Under the pieces are notes generated by a model. That model had not been told where the DNA came from and searched no databases. It saw nothing but the letters and a program-made list of their open reading frames with translations. Shown here piece after piece: positions 33,443-44,142 of a stretch of 64,000 nucleotides of DNA. Both the position numbers and the translations under genes were made by a program. Numbering within the stretch: the first letter of the stretch is position 1; every line of letters starts with the position of its first letter. Origin of the DNA: Charina bottae (Eukaryota > Chordata > Lepidosauria > Squamata > Charinaidae); the NCBI GenBank assembly GCA_023362775.1, contig JALMGJ010000004.1, positions 37,898,929 to 37,962,928 on the forward strand, read 5' to 3'.

Positions 33443-34553
33443 TCTATGAAGGTTCTCAGTCATCCAGGTGGAATTGTCTGTAGCTTGAATCATGTCAACT
33501 GGATTTCTATTTTCTTAGTGGAAACGTTTCGCTCCTTATCCAAGGAGCTGCTTCAGTCTGAGCAAAGTTGGTAAGGGAATCCTAAATATGTTCCTAGGTA
33601 GCTGTGTGACCTTACACCTGGGGCTAGGTCATGGTTATATTGAGATGTAATTTTTAAGTCCTTTTATCATCTAAAGGAGGGTCGTTAAAATCACCATGCT
33701 GCTGTTGAGCTTGTGAAATGGTCTTAATCTTCCTAGGCACAGAAGACAAAGCAGGAAGGAAAATAGGGGAAAGATTGTGCCTGAGGCCCCCACCTCTATT
33801 CAAAGAAGGATTTTCCAAGTTGGCATAAATGGATTCCTTGACCCCTCTTTCAAGCCACTTATCTTCCCTGTCTAAAATGTGAACATTAATGTCCTCAAAT
33901 GAGTGTCCTTTTTCCTTTAGATGAAGGTAAACTGCTGACTCTGGTCCTGTGGTGTTGCTCCTCCTGTGTTGGGCCATCCTCCTATACAAAGGTTGTTTGG
34001 TTTCTCCAATGTAGAGCTCAGAGCACTCCTCACTGCACTGGATTGCATACACTACATAGCTTTTCTTGTGTTTTGGAGTTTGATCTTTGGGGTGTACAAG
34101 CCTCTGTCTCAGTGTGTTGGTGGGTATTTGAAATATACAGGTATGTGGTGTTTGCCAAATATCCTTTTTATCTTTTCAGACATGCCAGCCATGTAAGGAA
34201 TGACCAGGTTCTTCCGTTTACTCTGAGTCTCAGCCCTGTCTATCGCTGTTTTAGGTCTGGTAGACTTAGATTTAGTGAAGGCCCAATTTGGATATCCACA
34301 GGCCTTCAGAGCTGTTCTCAGGTGCTGATTTTCATTCTTTTTGGAATCCTTTGGATGATAAAGGGACTTAGAAATAAACATCTCAAAAATAACCATGACC
34401 TAGCCCCAGGTGCAAGGTCACACAGCCACCCTAGAAACATATTTAAGGATTCCCTTACAAACTTTGCTCAGACTGAAGAAGCTTCTTGGATAAGGAGCGA
34501 AACGTTTCCACTGAGAAAATAGAAATCCACTTGACATGATTCAAGCTACAGAC
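33443..34553 (-). mobile_element. Penelope-like element with GIY-YIG region, 1.1 kb
   Basis: The left end TCTATGAAGGTTCTCAGTC and the right end GATTCAAGCTACAGAC are the same termini as in the other family-1 copies. Inverted terminal segments of about 70-100 bases (33488-33580 and 34465-34553) each hold the hammerhead-like module. Between them lies a minus-strand gene fragment from the end of the RT through GIY-YIG to the 3' region. No TSD was found, so the ends may have been altered after insertion. Confidence 0.9.
33654..34396 (-). pseudogene. PLE RT-terminal linker plus GIY-YIG endonuclease
   Basis: PLE proteins combine a reverse transcriptase with a C-terminal GIY-YIG nuclease that cuts target DNA. 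The upstream minus-strand piece (34396-34109) holds KKNENQHLRTALKACGYPNW and IPYMAGMSEKIKRIFGKHHI, the region just after the RT core. After a frame change, the downstream piece (34052-33654) holds VYAI-like MYAIQCSEECSELYIGETKQ, then RRMAQHRRSNTTGPES and LKEKGHSFEDINVHI, a clear GIY-YIG domain including YIGET, the conserved Arg and the downstream Glu/His region. It ends PPLDDKRT. The RT core is missing and one frameshift is present; non-functional. Confidence 0.92.
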
Positions 34554-34655
34554 ATGGCTTCCTTTGTCCCAGAAAAATTCCCATGGAAGACTTCAGGATC
34601 TCAGTTCAGGAAGCAGGGCCAGTCAGGGAAGCAGCAAAGTGATGTAGAGATGTGT

Positions 34656-34748
34656 GAAAGGAAAGGAAAGGAAAGGAAAGGAAAGGAAAGGAAAGGAAAG
34701 GAAAGGAAAGGAAAGGAAAGGAAAGGAAAGGAAAGGAAAGGAAAGGAA
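34656..34748. repeat. (GGAAA)n pentanucleotide array
   Basis: About 18 near-perfect GGAAA units beginning about 100 bases from the PLE end, followed by an A-rich GATAAGATAAG-type tail. Confidence 0.97.
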
Positions 34749-34799
34749 AAAAGAAAAAAAGATAAGATAAGAAAAGAAACAGTGCCTTAGTGCAATAAA

Positions 34800-35335
34800 G
34801 TAAGCTCAAAAATTCTAAAACAATTTTAGGAATTGTTCTTCATCCTTCTAGGAACGAAGGAAGAAATAAATTTTATGGATGAAGAAAATATTTGGAGAAC
34901 TGGAAGAAAGATTTTAAAACAGTATTAATTCATACCATGGCTTGCATTTCCTCTCTTAACTACATCTGGAAGTCAATTTCCGTGAATAGTATTGTTGTTT
35001 TATGATTTAAAAAGAATTTTGGATCAGAAGATATCTTCTGCTAGCTGGAAACAAGAATTTGGATCACAAGAGATTGCGGTGCCAGCAAGTCTGGCATTGC
35101 AAGACATTCCTTTGTTTTCTTTAAGTATCGACCGGGTTCAGAGGTCAGTTGTCATGACGACTAATTGCTCTGACCTATATGTAAAAAGGTATATATTAAC
35201 ATACATTTGTGTTGTAAAACCTGCCTTGTTTCTTCTTTGTTCTCTGCTATTCTATTCTTTTGCCTCTGTAAATTATGCTGAGGCTATCTCTGTGAAGAGA
35301 GAAAAATTTTGTAGTTATGTTTTATATTAATATAT
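34800..35335. other. No recognised element
   Basis: A 112-codon plus-strand frame (34992-35330) has a hydrophobic end but no family motif. Confidence 0.4.
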
Positions 35336-35557
35336 ATAATGTTTAGTTGAAGGCTTTCACGGCCGGAATCCAATGGTTGTTGTGGGTTTTCCGGGCTGTG
35401 TGGCTGTGTTCTGGCAGATTTGGTTCCTAACATTTCGCCAGTAGCTGTGGCTGGCATCTTCAGAGGACAGGAGCACAGCTAGAAGATTCTCTCTGTGTCT
35501 TGGGCCAGAACACGGCCACACAGCCCAGAAAACCCACAACAACCATACATAATGTTT
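35336..35557 (-). mobile_element. Second-family PLE fragment, 204 bp, with 9-bp TSD
   Basis: The element at 35345-35548 is flanked by ATAATGTTT on both sides. Its left arm (ATGGTTGTTGTGGGTTTTCC...GTTCTGGC) is the inverse of its right arm (CCAGAACACGGCCACACAGC...CAACAACCA). One hairpin module lies at 35428-35465, minus strand: CTGAAGATGCCAGCCACAGC...ACTGGCGAAATG. Related to the 31.8 kb copy but with most of the interior deleted. Confidence 0.8.
35428..35465 (-). other. Hammerhead-like hairpin module, PLE family 2
   Basis: Minus strand: CTGAAGA, one T, stem GCCAGC paired with the downstream ACTGGC, then GAAATG. It has the same architecture as the family-1 module with an unrelated stem sequence. 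A second family-2 example is at 31895-31932 with stem GCCGGC/GCTGGC and GGAACG. Confidence 0.45.
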
Positions 35558-35559
35558 GC

Positions 35560-36290
35560 TGAAAAAGTTTTTGTGTTTTTATTTGATCTCTCAATTGCAA
35601 AGCGTTTCTGGAACATTTAAAACACTAACAAATAGTTTCCAGTTCATAATTGCTTGTTTAAGTGTCATCCAAATTAGGCCATTACACTTGATCGACCCAA
35701 ATGAGAAAGTCATATATGGAATGGACTAAAGAAATCATAGGCTGCCATCACTGGAGAAACCAAGAATATATGATCATCTAAATCATGGCATCATAAATTA
35801 AGCATGCTTTTTCTTATAGTATATAATTTGTCTCTAATGTTCTTGAGCACTGCAATGTAGCAAATGTAACACCATTTTTTAAAAATCTGGAGGTAATGCA
35901 TACATTTATGGAAAATATTCTGAAATATAATGTGGCCAAGCAGATAAAAAGACAGGACTTGCTAAACTTTTAGAGAACTTTGAAGTCCTTGGAAGGCTGC
36001 AGATGGATGACCAAGAAGAATTTGGGTACTTTGATTTCCAAGAAATGTTTGGCAAAATCCCATACTTAAACAAACATTTCATAGCATAAAATGACCTGTT
36101 TAAAGTGTTGGAAAATTACTGCAGGTAATTTTCAATTTAGTTGGCACCCAGTACACTCCCCATCAATCCTTTTATCCAGATCAGAGCATGCATACACGTC
36201 ACTCACTACATCTAGCAAAAATATAGCTTGATGTTTATTTATTAAACATCTGCAAACAAAAAAAAACTTAAATGGTAAAAAATGGAATAA
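35560..36290. other. No recognised element
   Basis: A/T-rich, no motif-bearing ORF. Confidence 0.45.
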
Positions 36291-36299
36291 AAGGTAGAC

Positions 36300-36376
36300 A
36301 AACCTTCTTTGTAAGCTGCCCAGAGTCGTCGTACATGAGATGGGCGGCAGAGAAATTTAATAAATAAATAAATAAA
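36300..36376 (+). mobile_element. L2/CR1-type LINE 3' tail
   Basis: TTTGTAAGCTGCCCAGAGTC, then GAGATGGGCGGCAGAGAAAT and an (AAATA)n tail. This is the usual short 3' end of a truncated LINE of this group. Confidence 0.7.
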
Positions 36377-36732
36377 AGCAGGGAGAAAGAGACATGAACA
36401 ACAGGCAACAGTTTACATTATCTGTGTAACTATATCTATTGATGTCAAAAGGGAGCAAAATTCCAGAGCCAGTGGAAACAATTCTGTGCTAATTAGCATG
36501 GATCATCCCTTGGTTATTTCAGTGGTAATACTTTTATGTACATAACAAGAAAAGAATAGAAATGGAAAGTAGGACACCAGGTGATCCTCTTCTATGCTGT
36601 ACAATGAAAGAAACCATTGGTGGATGGGGATGATGTATCCAACATAAATAATCGGAATCAGACAATGCTCACAAAGGTCTATGTAGAAGCAGGATCTCTG
36701 ATAATGATTCATGATCTGGAATGAAGAGATTA

Positions 36733-37000
36733 CTGTAGACCATAGCTTTCCAAACAGTGTGTTGTGACACAACAAGGAAGTGGATGTGCATGGCGGCGGT
36801 GCGGGGGTGCGCGGTGCAGCGGCGGCGACGGCAGCAGTGCTTCCGCGTTATAGTGGAAAACAGGAGGCCGCCGCCGCTGCCGCCGCCATGCACACCACCA
36901 CTGCGTCCCCCTGCGCCGCTGCCATGCACGCCCGCGCCGCCGCTGCTGCCGCTGTTGGTGTGTTGCCAACAGTGGCAGTTTGGAAAGCACTCCTGTAGAC
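36733..37000. mobile_element. GC-rich hAT MITE, 252 bp, exact 8-bp TSD
   Basis: The element at 36741-36992 is flanked by CTGTAGAC. The left end CATAGCTTTCCAAACAGTG and the inverse of the right end (GAGTGCTTTCCAAACTG) are terminal inverted repeats. The interior (about 36790-36955) is strongly GC-rich, built of GGCGGC/GCCGCC-type repeats with two inverted halves (ATGGCGGC... and ...GCCGCCATGCA). No coding function; the alanine- and proline-rich frames are by-products. Confidence 0.9.
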
Positions 37001-37024
37001 ATTCTGGGTTTTGAATTAGCTTTT

Positions 37025-37125
37025 ACTATTGTAAGCCACCCAGAGTTGGTTGAGTAGGGCGGCTTTATATTTGAAAAATAAATAAATAAATAAGTAAATA
37101 AATATAGATATAAATAAATAAAAAA
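37025..37125 (+). mobile_element. L2/CR1-type LINE 3' tail
   Basis: TATTGTAAGCCACCCAGAGT, then GAGTAGGGCGGCTTTATAT and an (AAATA)n-rich tail. It begins 25 bases to the right of the hAT element's target duplication. Confidence 0.65.
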
Positions 37126-37127
37126 TA

Positions 37128-37846
37128 AGTGTGGTGGCCTAATTTTGACATCTACATGTTTTGGTCAATAAAACAAAAGGGACTACAAAAGACACCAGAA
37201 GGATCTATTCAGTTGGGTGCATATGCACCAAACTGCCAAGTGCAATTCAGTGTGAGTGTAAAAGACAGCTGTGCAAAGCATTTGAAAGGGGCGCTTCAAA
37301 AAACATGTTAGTTGTAAAGCAGTTGCATTCTTTGCAAGATTCACACGGCCAGCCGCTTCAAAACCTATCTCCAGTTGTGGGGGTACAAGTGGGTGTGTGC
37401 GTGCGTGCATGCGTGCGTGCAGAGACAACTCTTCTGCTGCTCCTGCCAGTGAAGTGAGCTGGCTATCCATGCGGACCTACGTGGAGAGAGCTGGGACAGA
37501 CTTTGAAGCAGCAGGTCAGCCTGGCAAAGGACAGGGCTGCTTTCAATAGCCTCTTTCAAATGGTTTGTCCAAACCCCAAGGAGGACATCCTGGGAAAAAG
37601 TTTGACAGAGCAGGAAAGAAGATTTGATGTGTTGACTCAGTGTAATGCAGCACAGAAATGTTGAATTCTACGCTAGAGCTTTAGGGAAGTAATATAAAAT
37701 AAAGCCTTATGCAAATGTCTTGTGTAGTTGCATTTGGAATACTGTGTATTGTTCTGCTTCCTGAACCTCAAGATACCAAAATATTATTAAAAGTGGCAGT
37801 CAAAATTATCAGGGGACTAGAGTACCTGCCCCACAAAGAAGGATTA
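37128..37846. other. Mostly unrecognised, with a GCGT-rich stretch
   Basis: A GTGTGCGTGCGTGCATGCGTGC alternating tract, which could form Z-DNA, lies at 37393-37420. The interval 37725-37846 (GGAATACTGTGTATTGTTCTG...) resembles an interspersed repeat I have seen in amniote genomes but cannot name. Confidence 0.35.
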
Positions 37847-38000
37847 AAACCTGATAAAACATGCCTTCAGGTTCCTTTTCTTCCCTGATTATATTTTCCA
37901 AGATAGCATTTCAAGGTGCTTTCACAGCTTTTAGAAACATAGACACACACCTCACAAAATGTTTTTTTTTAAGAAAAAAATCAGAGAACATAAAACAGGA
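37847..38000. repeat. Dispersed repeat, copy 1
   Basis: AACCTGATAAAACATGCCTT...TTCAAGGTGCTTTCACAGCT then TTTAGAAACA and CTCACAAAATGTT. A second copy starts at 39127 in the same orientation and is interrupted by the R4-like LINE. Family unknown. Confidence 0.75.
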
Positions 38001-39126
38001 GTGTAAAAATATGTGCAACATGGATGAAATCTCTTGAGATATTTTTTTTCTCCCGTTCTCACAATAATGGACTTCTCTAACAAGATGAAACCCTGAAGTC
38101 ATTCATTGTAGCTGAAGGATGATGAATTCAGAACAGAGTAAATGCAGTACGTCTTCACAGCGTACATAATTGAAGTAAGCAACGCATCACCTCATTGCAT
38201 ACAATATCAGTGGGGATGAAATGCTAAATGCAATGAGATGACAAAATGTGATGATATTTGGCCAAGTTTCATCCACATATGGAATTACATCTTAGTGGGC
38301 TTGCTTCTCTAAAACAAACTGCTATGAAAAGTGCTGCTTCAGATGCCTACAAATGGGTTCATGTTATATCTGTACCAACTGATTTCCAAATGTTCATTTC
38401 TGAACACACCACCTCATCTTCATTATGTTACTTTCATGGAGCTTTGGAATCCATAACATTTTTTTTAATGGATTAGAGCTTCCATTAAAAGCCAGGGGGA
38501 GGGTTACTACATTGCAACCGTCAAGAAAATCATCTAGTTTTCGCATATGGAAAGAGAAACAGTAAGATTTTCTCCTTTCCTTGGAGGCAAAGTTCTAGTG
38601 GAGTTTTGAAGAGGAGCCTAACCCCCTGACCTGCTGAAGACAAAAATCAGAGGACCAGAGCAGCAAATGAATTAAGTTAGAAAGAGAATGGATGCTCAGT
38701 TGAATTGGAGCCAGAAAGAACGAGGGAAGAGAGATCTTCAGCATTAGCGAGATACAATCAATTTGCATTAAAGCAGTTTCCCTAGAATGCAAGATTGTCA
38801 ACAAAGTGGATATTAGATCATACTGTCGGTAAACTGTGCAATGGCTCAAGGACACCACTAAAGATAATTACAATGTTTAGGCACCTATGCCCTTCAAATG
38901 TACGGCTAACAACTGTAAACCAATATATCTGAGGAACGTTGAAGATCACTTTAGGAAAATATCCCCTTCCCTTACTACGCCCAGAAATCATGTAACATGG
39001 CAAAACCACTGCATTGTATACTGAAGTTGTCTTCATGTGTTATCTTTTCAAATGATAGAATACTTGTGATAAAAACTGAGGTGTAAAAACCTACACCTTG
39101 GACATTCTGTTGTATAGGCTTTTTAA
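38001..39126. other. No recognised element
   Basis: Short frames without motifs on both strands. Confidence 0.45.
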
Positions 39127-39240
39127 AAAACCTGATAAAATGTGCCTTCGGGTTTCTTTTCTGCCCTGATTATTTCTTCAAAGATTGAATTTCAAGGTGC
39201 TTTCACAGCTTTTAGAAACACACACAGAGAGAGAGAGACG

Positions 39241-40701
39241 TATCTCATCATCATTCATTCATCATTGGCGATCACTCGTAGCCGAGTAAGATTGTCTTCC
39301 AAAGGTAAAATTTTAACGGTGGATCCGTAAGTGGTTATAAAGGCCAATTCTGGATCCGCACAACCTCCCACAATGAGGGCATAGGTTTCCAGGTGGGAGA
39401 CGGTCATGATGAGGGTTTGCCTGACGTGCCTTCCTTTTAGCTCTTTTCTCCCTTTTGCCCTGTACTCGTGCTTCTTCAAAGTCCATAGCGCCATTAATAA
39501 AGGATGACCTCCAATTGAAACGCTCATGAGTTAGGGCTTCCCAGTTCTCAATGCTGATATTACATTTTTTAAAATTAGCTTTGAGAGTATCTTTGAATCT
39601 CTTTTGCTGTCCACCAATATTCCGTTTTCCATTCTTAAGTTGGGAGTAAAGTAGCTGCTTTGGAAGACGATGGTCAGGCATTCAAACAACATGGCCGGTC
39701 CAGCGAAGTTGATGTTGGATGATCATTGTTTCAATGCTGGTGGTTTTCGCTTCTTCTAATACGCTAACATTAGTCCGCCTATCTTCCCAAGTAATTTGCA
39801 GAATTTTTCAGAGGCAGCGTTGATGGAATCTTTCAAGAAGTTGCAGGTGGCGTTTGTAGAGGGTCCATGTTTCACAGGCATACAGAAGGGTTGGTAGTAC
39901 AATGGCTTTGTAAACAAGCATTTTGGTCTCCCTGCGAATGTCCCGATCCTCAAACACTCTACGCTTCATTCGGGAGAAAGCTAGACTCGCAGAGCTCAGG
40001 CGATGCTGAATTTCAGCGTCGATGTCGGCTTTTGTAGATAGATGGCTGCCGAGATAAGAAAAGTGATCGACATTTTCTAGTGACACACCTTTAAGCTGGA
40101 TTGATGGCGCTGCAGAGGGATTGGTTCGAACTTGCTGGTAAAGCACTTTGGTTTTTTTAATGTTAATCGAGAGGCCGAGTTTTTCATATGCTTCTGCAAA
40201 GATGTTTAGGATAGTTTGAAGATCTTCCTCGGAGTGTGCACAGACTACGTTATCATCAGCATATTGAAGTTCTATAACAGAAGTTGCAATTACCTTATTT
40301 TTTGCTTTCAGCCTACTAAGATTAAAAAGCTTTCCATCTGTTCGATATATAATTTCTACACCAGTAGGAAGTTTCTCTTCAACAAGGTGCATAATCATAG
40401 CGATGAAGATAGCAAATAAGGTTGGAGCAATAACACATCCCTGTTTAACGCCGGATTCCACTTTAAATGGATCGCTTTGAGAGCCATTGTTATTCAGGAT
40501 TGTTGCCATCATGTCGTCATGGAGTAACCGCAAGATGTTCACAAATTTATCAGGGCATCCGATTTTCAGAAGGATGGTCCAGAGAGCAGTACGATTTACA
40601 GTATCAAAAGCTTTAGTCAGATCAATAAACGCCATGTACAGAGGGCGGTTTTGCTCCTTGCATTTTTCTTGAAGCTGTCGTGCAGTGAAGATCATATCTC
40701 A
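39241..40701 (-). mobile_element. R4/Dong-like LINE, 5'-truncated, 1.45 kb
   Basis: The element spans 39248-40694 on the minus strand, with TATCTCA at 39241-39247 and 40695-40701 as a probable 7-bp TSD. The 3' end runs into (ATGA)n-type repeats at about 39248-39265. It codes for the RT core through the C-terminus. Clade assignment rests on the remembered pattern FIDLTKAFDTVNR, GVKQGCVIAPTLF and the C-terminal C2H2-like cluster. I consider R4/Dong likely but not proven. Confidence 0.8.
39313..40695 (-). pseudogene. R4/Dong-like ORF: RT plus C-terminal domain, two TGA stops
   Basis: A single frame of about 461 codons. RT blocks from the N-terminal side: ARQLQEKCKEQNRPLYMAFI, DLTKAFDTVN, SGVKQGCVIAPTLFAIF, the active site QYADDNVV, then LSINIKKTKVL and FSYLGSHLSTKADIDAEIQ. 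After the RT come LVYKAIVLPTLLYACETW and a C-terminal CPHCGRLCGSRIGLYNHLR with CxxC...H...H spacing. The frame is broken only at 39808-39810 and 39682-39684. Both are TGA at positions where arginine is usual in this family, as expected from CGA-to-TGA change at methylated CpG. The reported methionine at 40695 lies at the truncation point and is not a true start. Confidence 0.85.
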
Positions 40702-40740
40702 CAAGATGTTCTTTGAGTTTTTAAGATCTGGTAATCTATG

Positions 40741-43555
40741 AATTAAAACCCGGAGGTGCATCACTTTGTGCCTTTCCTACCCAACAGAGATCCAATTCTA
40801 CCATTCATCTACATTTTCTGCTGTGAAATGAAGAGTTTAAAAATAAGCCTTTCTGAAATATTAATTTGCTAAACAGGGGGGATCTTGATAAAGAAGTACG
40901 GTGCTGAATAATCTTGGTGTTACTGTATATTAATAAGCATATTAATACTTTAAAGTTTTCCTGGTTTTATATCATCTGGGTCTTCAGGGCAGGGTTTTGG
41001 TTAATAATGTACCCACCAACATGTTCTCCAGTATAAAACTTGATTCCCTAGTTAATATTATGTGATTATATTTATTTAAGTAAAAAATGAATGGGACACG
41101 GATATGTTGCAAAGCTAAGTATCTTCCTCAAGCATAATGTGTATTTCCCACAATATGTCTGAGCCCTACCTAGAACCCAGATGTGACACTGAAGTAGCAG
41201 TGCAGGGAACAAAGAGGCTTTGAGCTTCTTCACAGAAGAATGGTTCAACATTAGAGGTCTGATGGAGCTGTCCTTCTAACCTCCAAGGTGGAAATCCTAA
41301 GAATTACAGCCTTACAAACTGTTAAAAGCAGAACAGCAGTAATAATATTTAGAACACATTTGCAACAAGCTAGAAGTAGCAGCAAAAACAAGAACACGAA
41401 GACCAGGGCTGTCAATAAATAAAATTTAGAAACAAGGAAAGCAGTTCTGAGCAATTTTAAATTTATGTGAATTTTAAATAGTGCATATAATAGTTAAAGG
41501 GATATTAACAGAGTGTCTCAGACCCTTTAATTACTCCTGTGCCATGGAACTGCTAATACTAACGATATTTAAAATGACAATGAGGAGGTTTACCAGTTTG
41601 GAATTCCTTGCAAATTCCTTGCTTAAGGTTACATTGGTTTATGTATGCATTTACAATTATTTACTTAATGCCTACTCAAGCAAATCTAGGTGGCTTATAA
41701 TAGTATATGAAAAACACCCCTAAAATCCGAATACTAAAAGTATTTTTAAAGAATCTTTACGAATCCGGTGCTGTCTTCCAAACTCTCCAAAAGCCTTTCA
41801 TGATTATGGGAGGAAGAAAAGGAGGGGGTGGGGTGAGGGGAAGAAGAACCTGATCTGTGGATTATTTCTTTTAAATAATTATTTCTTATTCCAAAGTTCA
41901 AGCCTGTTCTTTGTGATGCAAATAGCTAAAACAAATAATAATGGAAGCAGAAACGACATTATCAGTACTGAATCTTTGGAGAATACTCCTAGAAGAATTA
42001 CACCGCCAATTACTGTGCACTCATTGCTATCAATTATCACTGGACTTAAAATGGATCGGTGAGTGATGTCCCAATTAAATTACTTCACTGATGAACCACA
42101 TTCTAATTAAGCAGTGTGTGTTTTGCAGTACTTGAAAAATTGCAGCATTTACACAAAAATCTAACAGAAATAGAGCAGCTGACATGTCCCTATTTAGGAG
42201 CCATTGCTGCTGAAATCAAAACAGCCCGTTAGTAGCAATTTGTACCCAATTATAAAATTTAATTACCTAGTTAGTGATAGAAAGGATGATACAGGAACTT
42301 TATATGTTAGATGGGCTGTTAGTTGCCATTGGTCAGGATGGAAAGGGCAGAGATACCTATTAATCCCATGCTCTTAAGGATAACACAGTACAGTTGACGG
42401 AGAAAGAGATAATGGGACAATTAAAAAGTCAAAAGTTCAGAAGCTAATTGACAGAAATAATAATTTTAAACAGCTTGTATGGTTCTTCATTTGAATGTGC
42501 AGCTCTTCCCCCATCCCCACCATCACCGTATGCCCATGCTATCTCCACGGATGTTGTATAAAAGAGGCTTCTGAAGCTAGTCCAGCTTCTTAGAAAAATC
42601 TTGCAAAACTGGCAAGAACCTAACACAATCCTTGCATATCAAAGCTTCTGTAGCTTGAATCAAATTTGCCCATCTAGCCAGTTCTGTTCCTCTGACTGGC
42701 AACTGTTCTTTAGGCTTTTTCCGGCCTTATTAACACAAAACATTGGCCATAAATAAACTATGACTTCCTACTTGCAAAGTATGTATACTGCCCACCCCTG
42801 TTCCTTATAACTCCAGAAGGTGCTCTGTATATGGAGGAATCCTCCAATTCCCAAACTATGATAGAACAAGTGATCTTGAGATATGGTCGTCTTGACTCTC
42901 CTTTGGAGTCATTCAAGCAGAGGTTGGTCAGCGTCTTGCATTGCCAGAAAGTTCTATAGGCTGGATCCAAACTAAGACATGCTGTGGAGGCCCATTGGAA
43001 GCAAGAGGGTTCAATTAGTTATGACTAATTAAAGTAATTAATTTCAATTAATCTACTTTAATTGTGATTCAGGATATGAAATCGTGGTCATTAAGACAGC
43101 CTGAATGAAATAATGGAATGTAGGACAAGAAAGGAGAAAAGAGATGGTAAAATATAGCTGACAAATGGAAGAAAACATCCAATACAGTTCCCACTCTGAA
43201 TACTGTTATGTGGCTTGAGACACAATAAAATCTATGTTTGGAAGCATTCTAAGATTGTGTTCAGTTTTTTTCCCCATTTCCATTAGCATTAATAGTACTG
43301 GAGAAATGGATTCATTATGATGGTATCACAACTGTGGAGAAAGGGAACTATTGACCCAAGAATGCCTTGCCCTTCTTCTGGTTGGGAACTGCAAAATGAG
43401 ATGATGCCACAGTATGGCATGGTCCCATTGTTGCTGAAAAGCCTCATGTTATGCCTAATGTGAAGTTCTATTCTAGATCTCATAATAAGAAAACCTGAAC
43501 CTTGCAGCTGGTTTGGCAAGTCATATTGGCTTTCCTTTTTTCCCCCCAGTTTTGG
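40741..43555. other. Long stretch without recognised elements
   Basis: No motif-bearing ORF. A 16-base match to the family-1 PLE end (TCTGTAGCTTGAATCA near 42643) stands alone. The stretch around 42000-42260 has a balanced, low-repeat composition with homeodomain-like TAATTA cores and could be conserved non-coding sequence. A degraded repeat may lie at 42730-42965. Confidence 0.4.
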
Positions 43556-43560
43556 AGGTC

Positions 43561-43872
43561 AAATCAGTCAATCCTAAAGGAAAACAACCCTGACTGCTCA
43601 TTGGAAGGACAGATACTGAAGCTGAAGCTCACATACTTTGGCCACCTAATGCAAAGAGAGGACTCACTGTAAAAGACCCTGATGCTGGGAAAGACTGAAG
43701 GCAAAAGGAGAAGGAGACGGCAGAGGATGAGATGGTTAGATAGCATCACCGATGTAACGAACATGAATTTGAGTAAATTCCGGGAGACAGTGGAGGACAG
43801 GAAGGCCTGGCGTGTTATGGTCCATGGGGTCACAAAGAGTCGGACATGACTAAATGACTGAACAACAACAAA
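43561..43872 (+). mobile_element. RTE/BovB 3' end
   Basis: Coding part: DCSLEGQILKLKLTYFGHLM, QREDSL, one in-frame TAA, then KTLMLGKTEGKRRRRRQRM and RWLDSITDVTNMNLSKF, ending VMVHGVTKSRT near 43850. The short 3' end GACTGAACAACAACAAATT follows. This is the classical BovB C-terminal signature. No TSD found. Confidence 0.92.
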
Positions 43873-43879
43873 TTGACTT

Positions 43880-44140
43880 TCCTATAAATATTGTGTCCTG
43901 TTCTGGGCACCCCATTTTAGGTAGGATATTGACAAGCTAGAATATATCCTCAGAGGATATATTTTTTTAACATTTCCAGGCCATCCCATCCCGTCATTTT
44001 AATATAAAAGTCAATTTTGTCCCGTTTTTTAAAAAACCTGTCAGGAAGTAGCCTGTCCCTGCTATCAGCCGGAACCGAGAGCCGGAAGTAGCTGGAGCGG
44101 CGCAAAAGAGCCAGAGCAGCTGATTGGAGGGAACCCGGAA
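43880..44140. other. Unassigned sequence between BovB and LTR-type element
   Basis: The first part (GTGTCCTGTTCTGGGCACCC...) resembles an amniote interspersed repeat I cannot name. The second (44035-44140) is GC-richer and may belong to the adjacent LTR-type element. Confidence 0.35.
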
Positions 44141-44142
44141 GA

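Larger units (their letters stand above)
39127..40740. repeat. Dispersed repeat, copy 2, split by LINE
   Basis: Bases 39127-39247 match copy 1 at 37847 onward, including TTCAAGGTGCTTTCACAGCT and TTTAGAAACA. After the LINE, 40702-40740 continues the match (ACAAGATGTTCTTTGAG against ACAAAATGTTTTTTTTT). The repeat therefore predates the LINE insertion. Confidence 0.65.

Noticed and set aside
34536..34790. 84-codon Lys/Glu/Arg frame
   Set aside because: It is the GGAAA pentanucleotide array in translation.
36757..37014. Ala/Pro-rich and Arg-rich frames in a GC-rich islet
   Set aside because: They lie in a hAT MITE and result from GCC/GGC repeats.
42643..42658. 16-base match to the PLE terminus (TCTGTAGCTTGAATCA)
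   Set aside because: The match stops abruptly and no other PLE sequence is nearby. A chance match or a tiny relic cannot be told apart.
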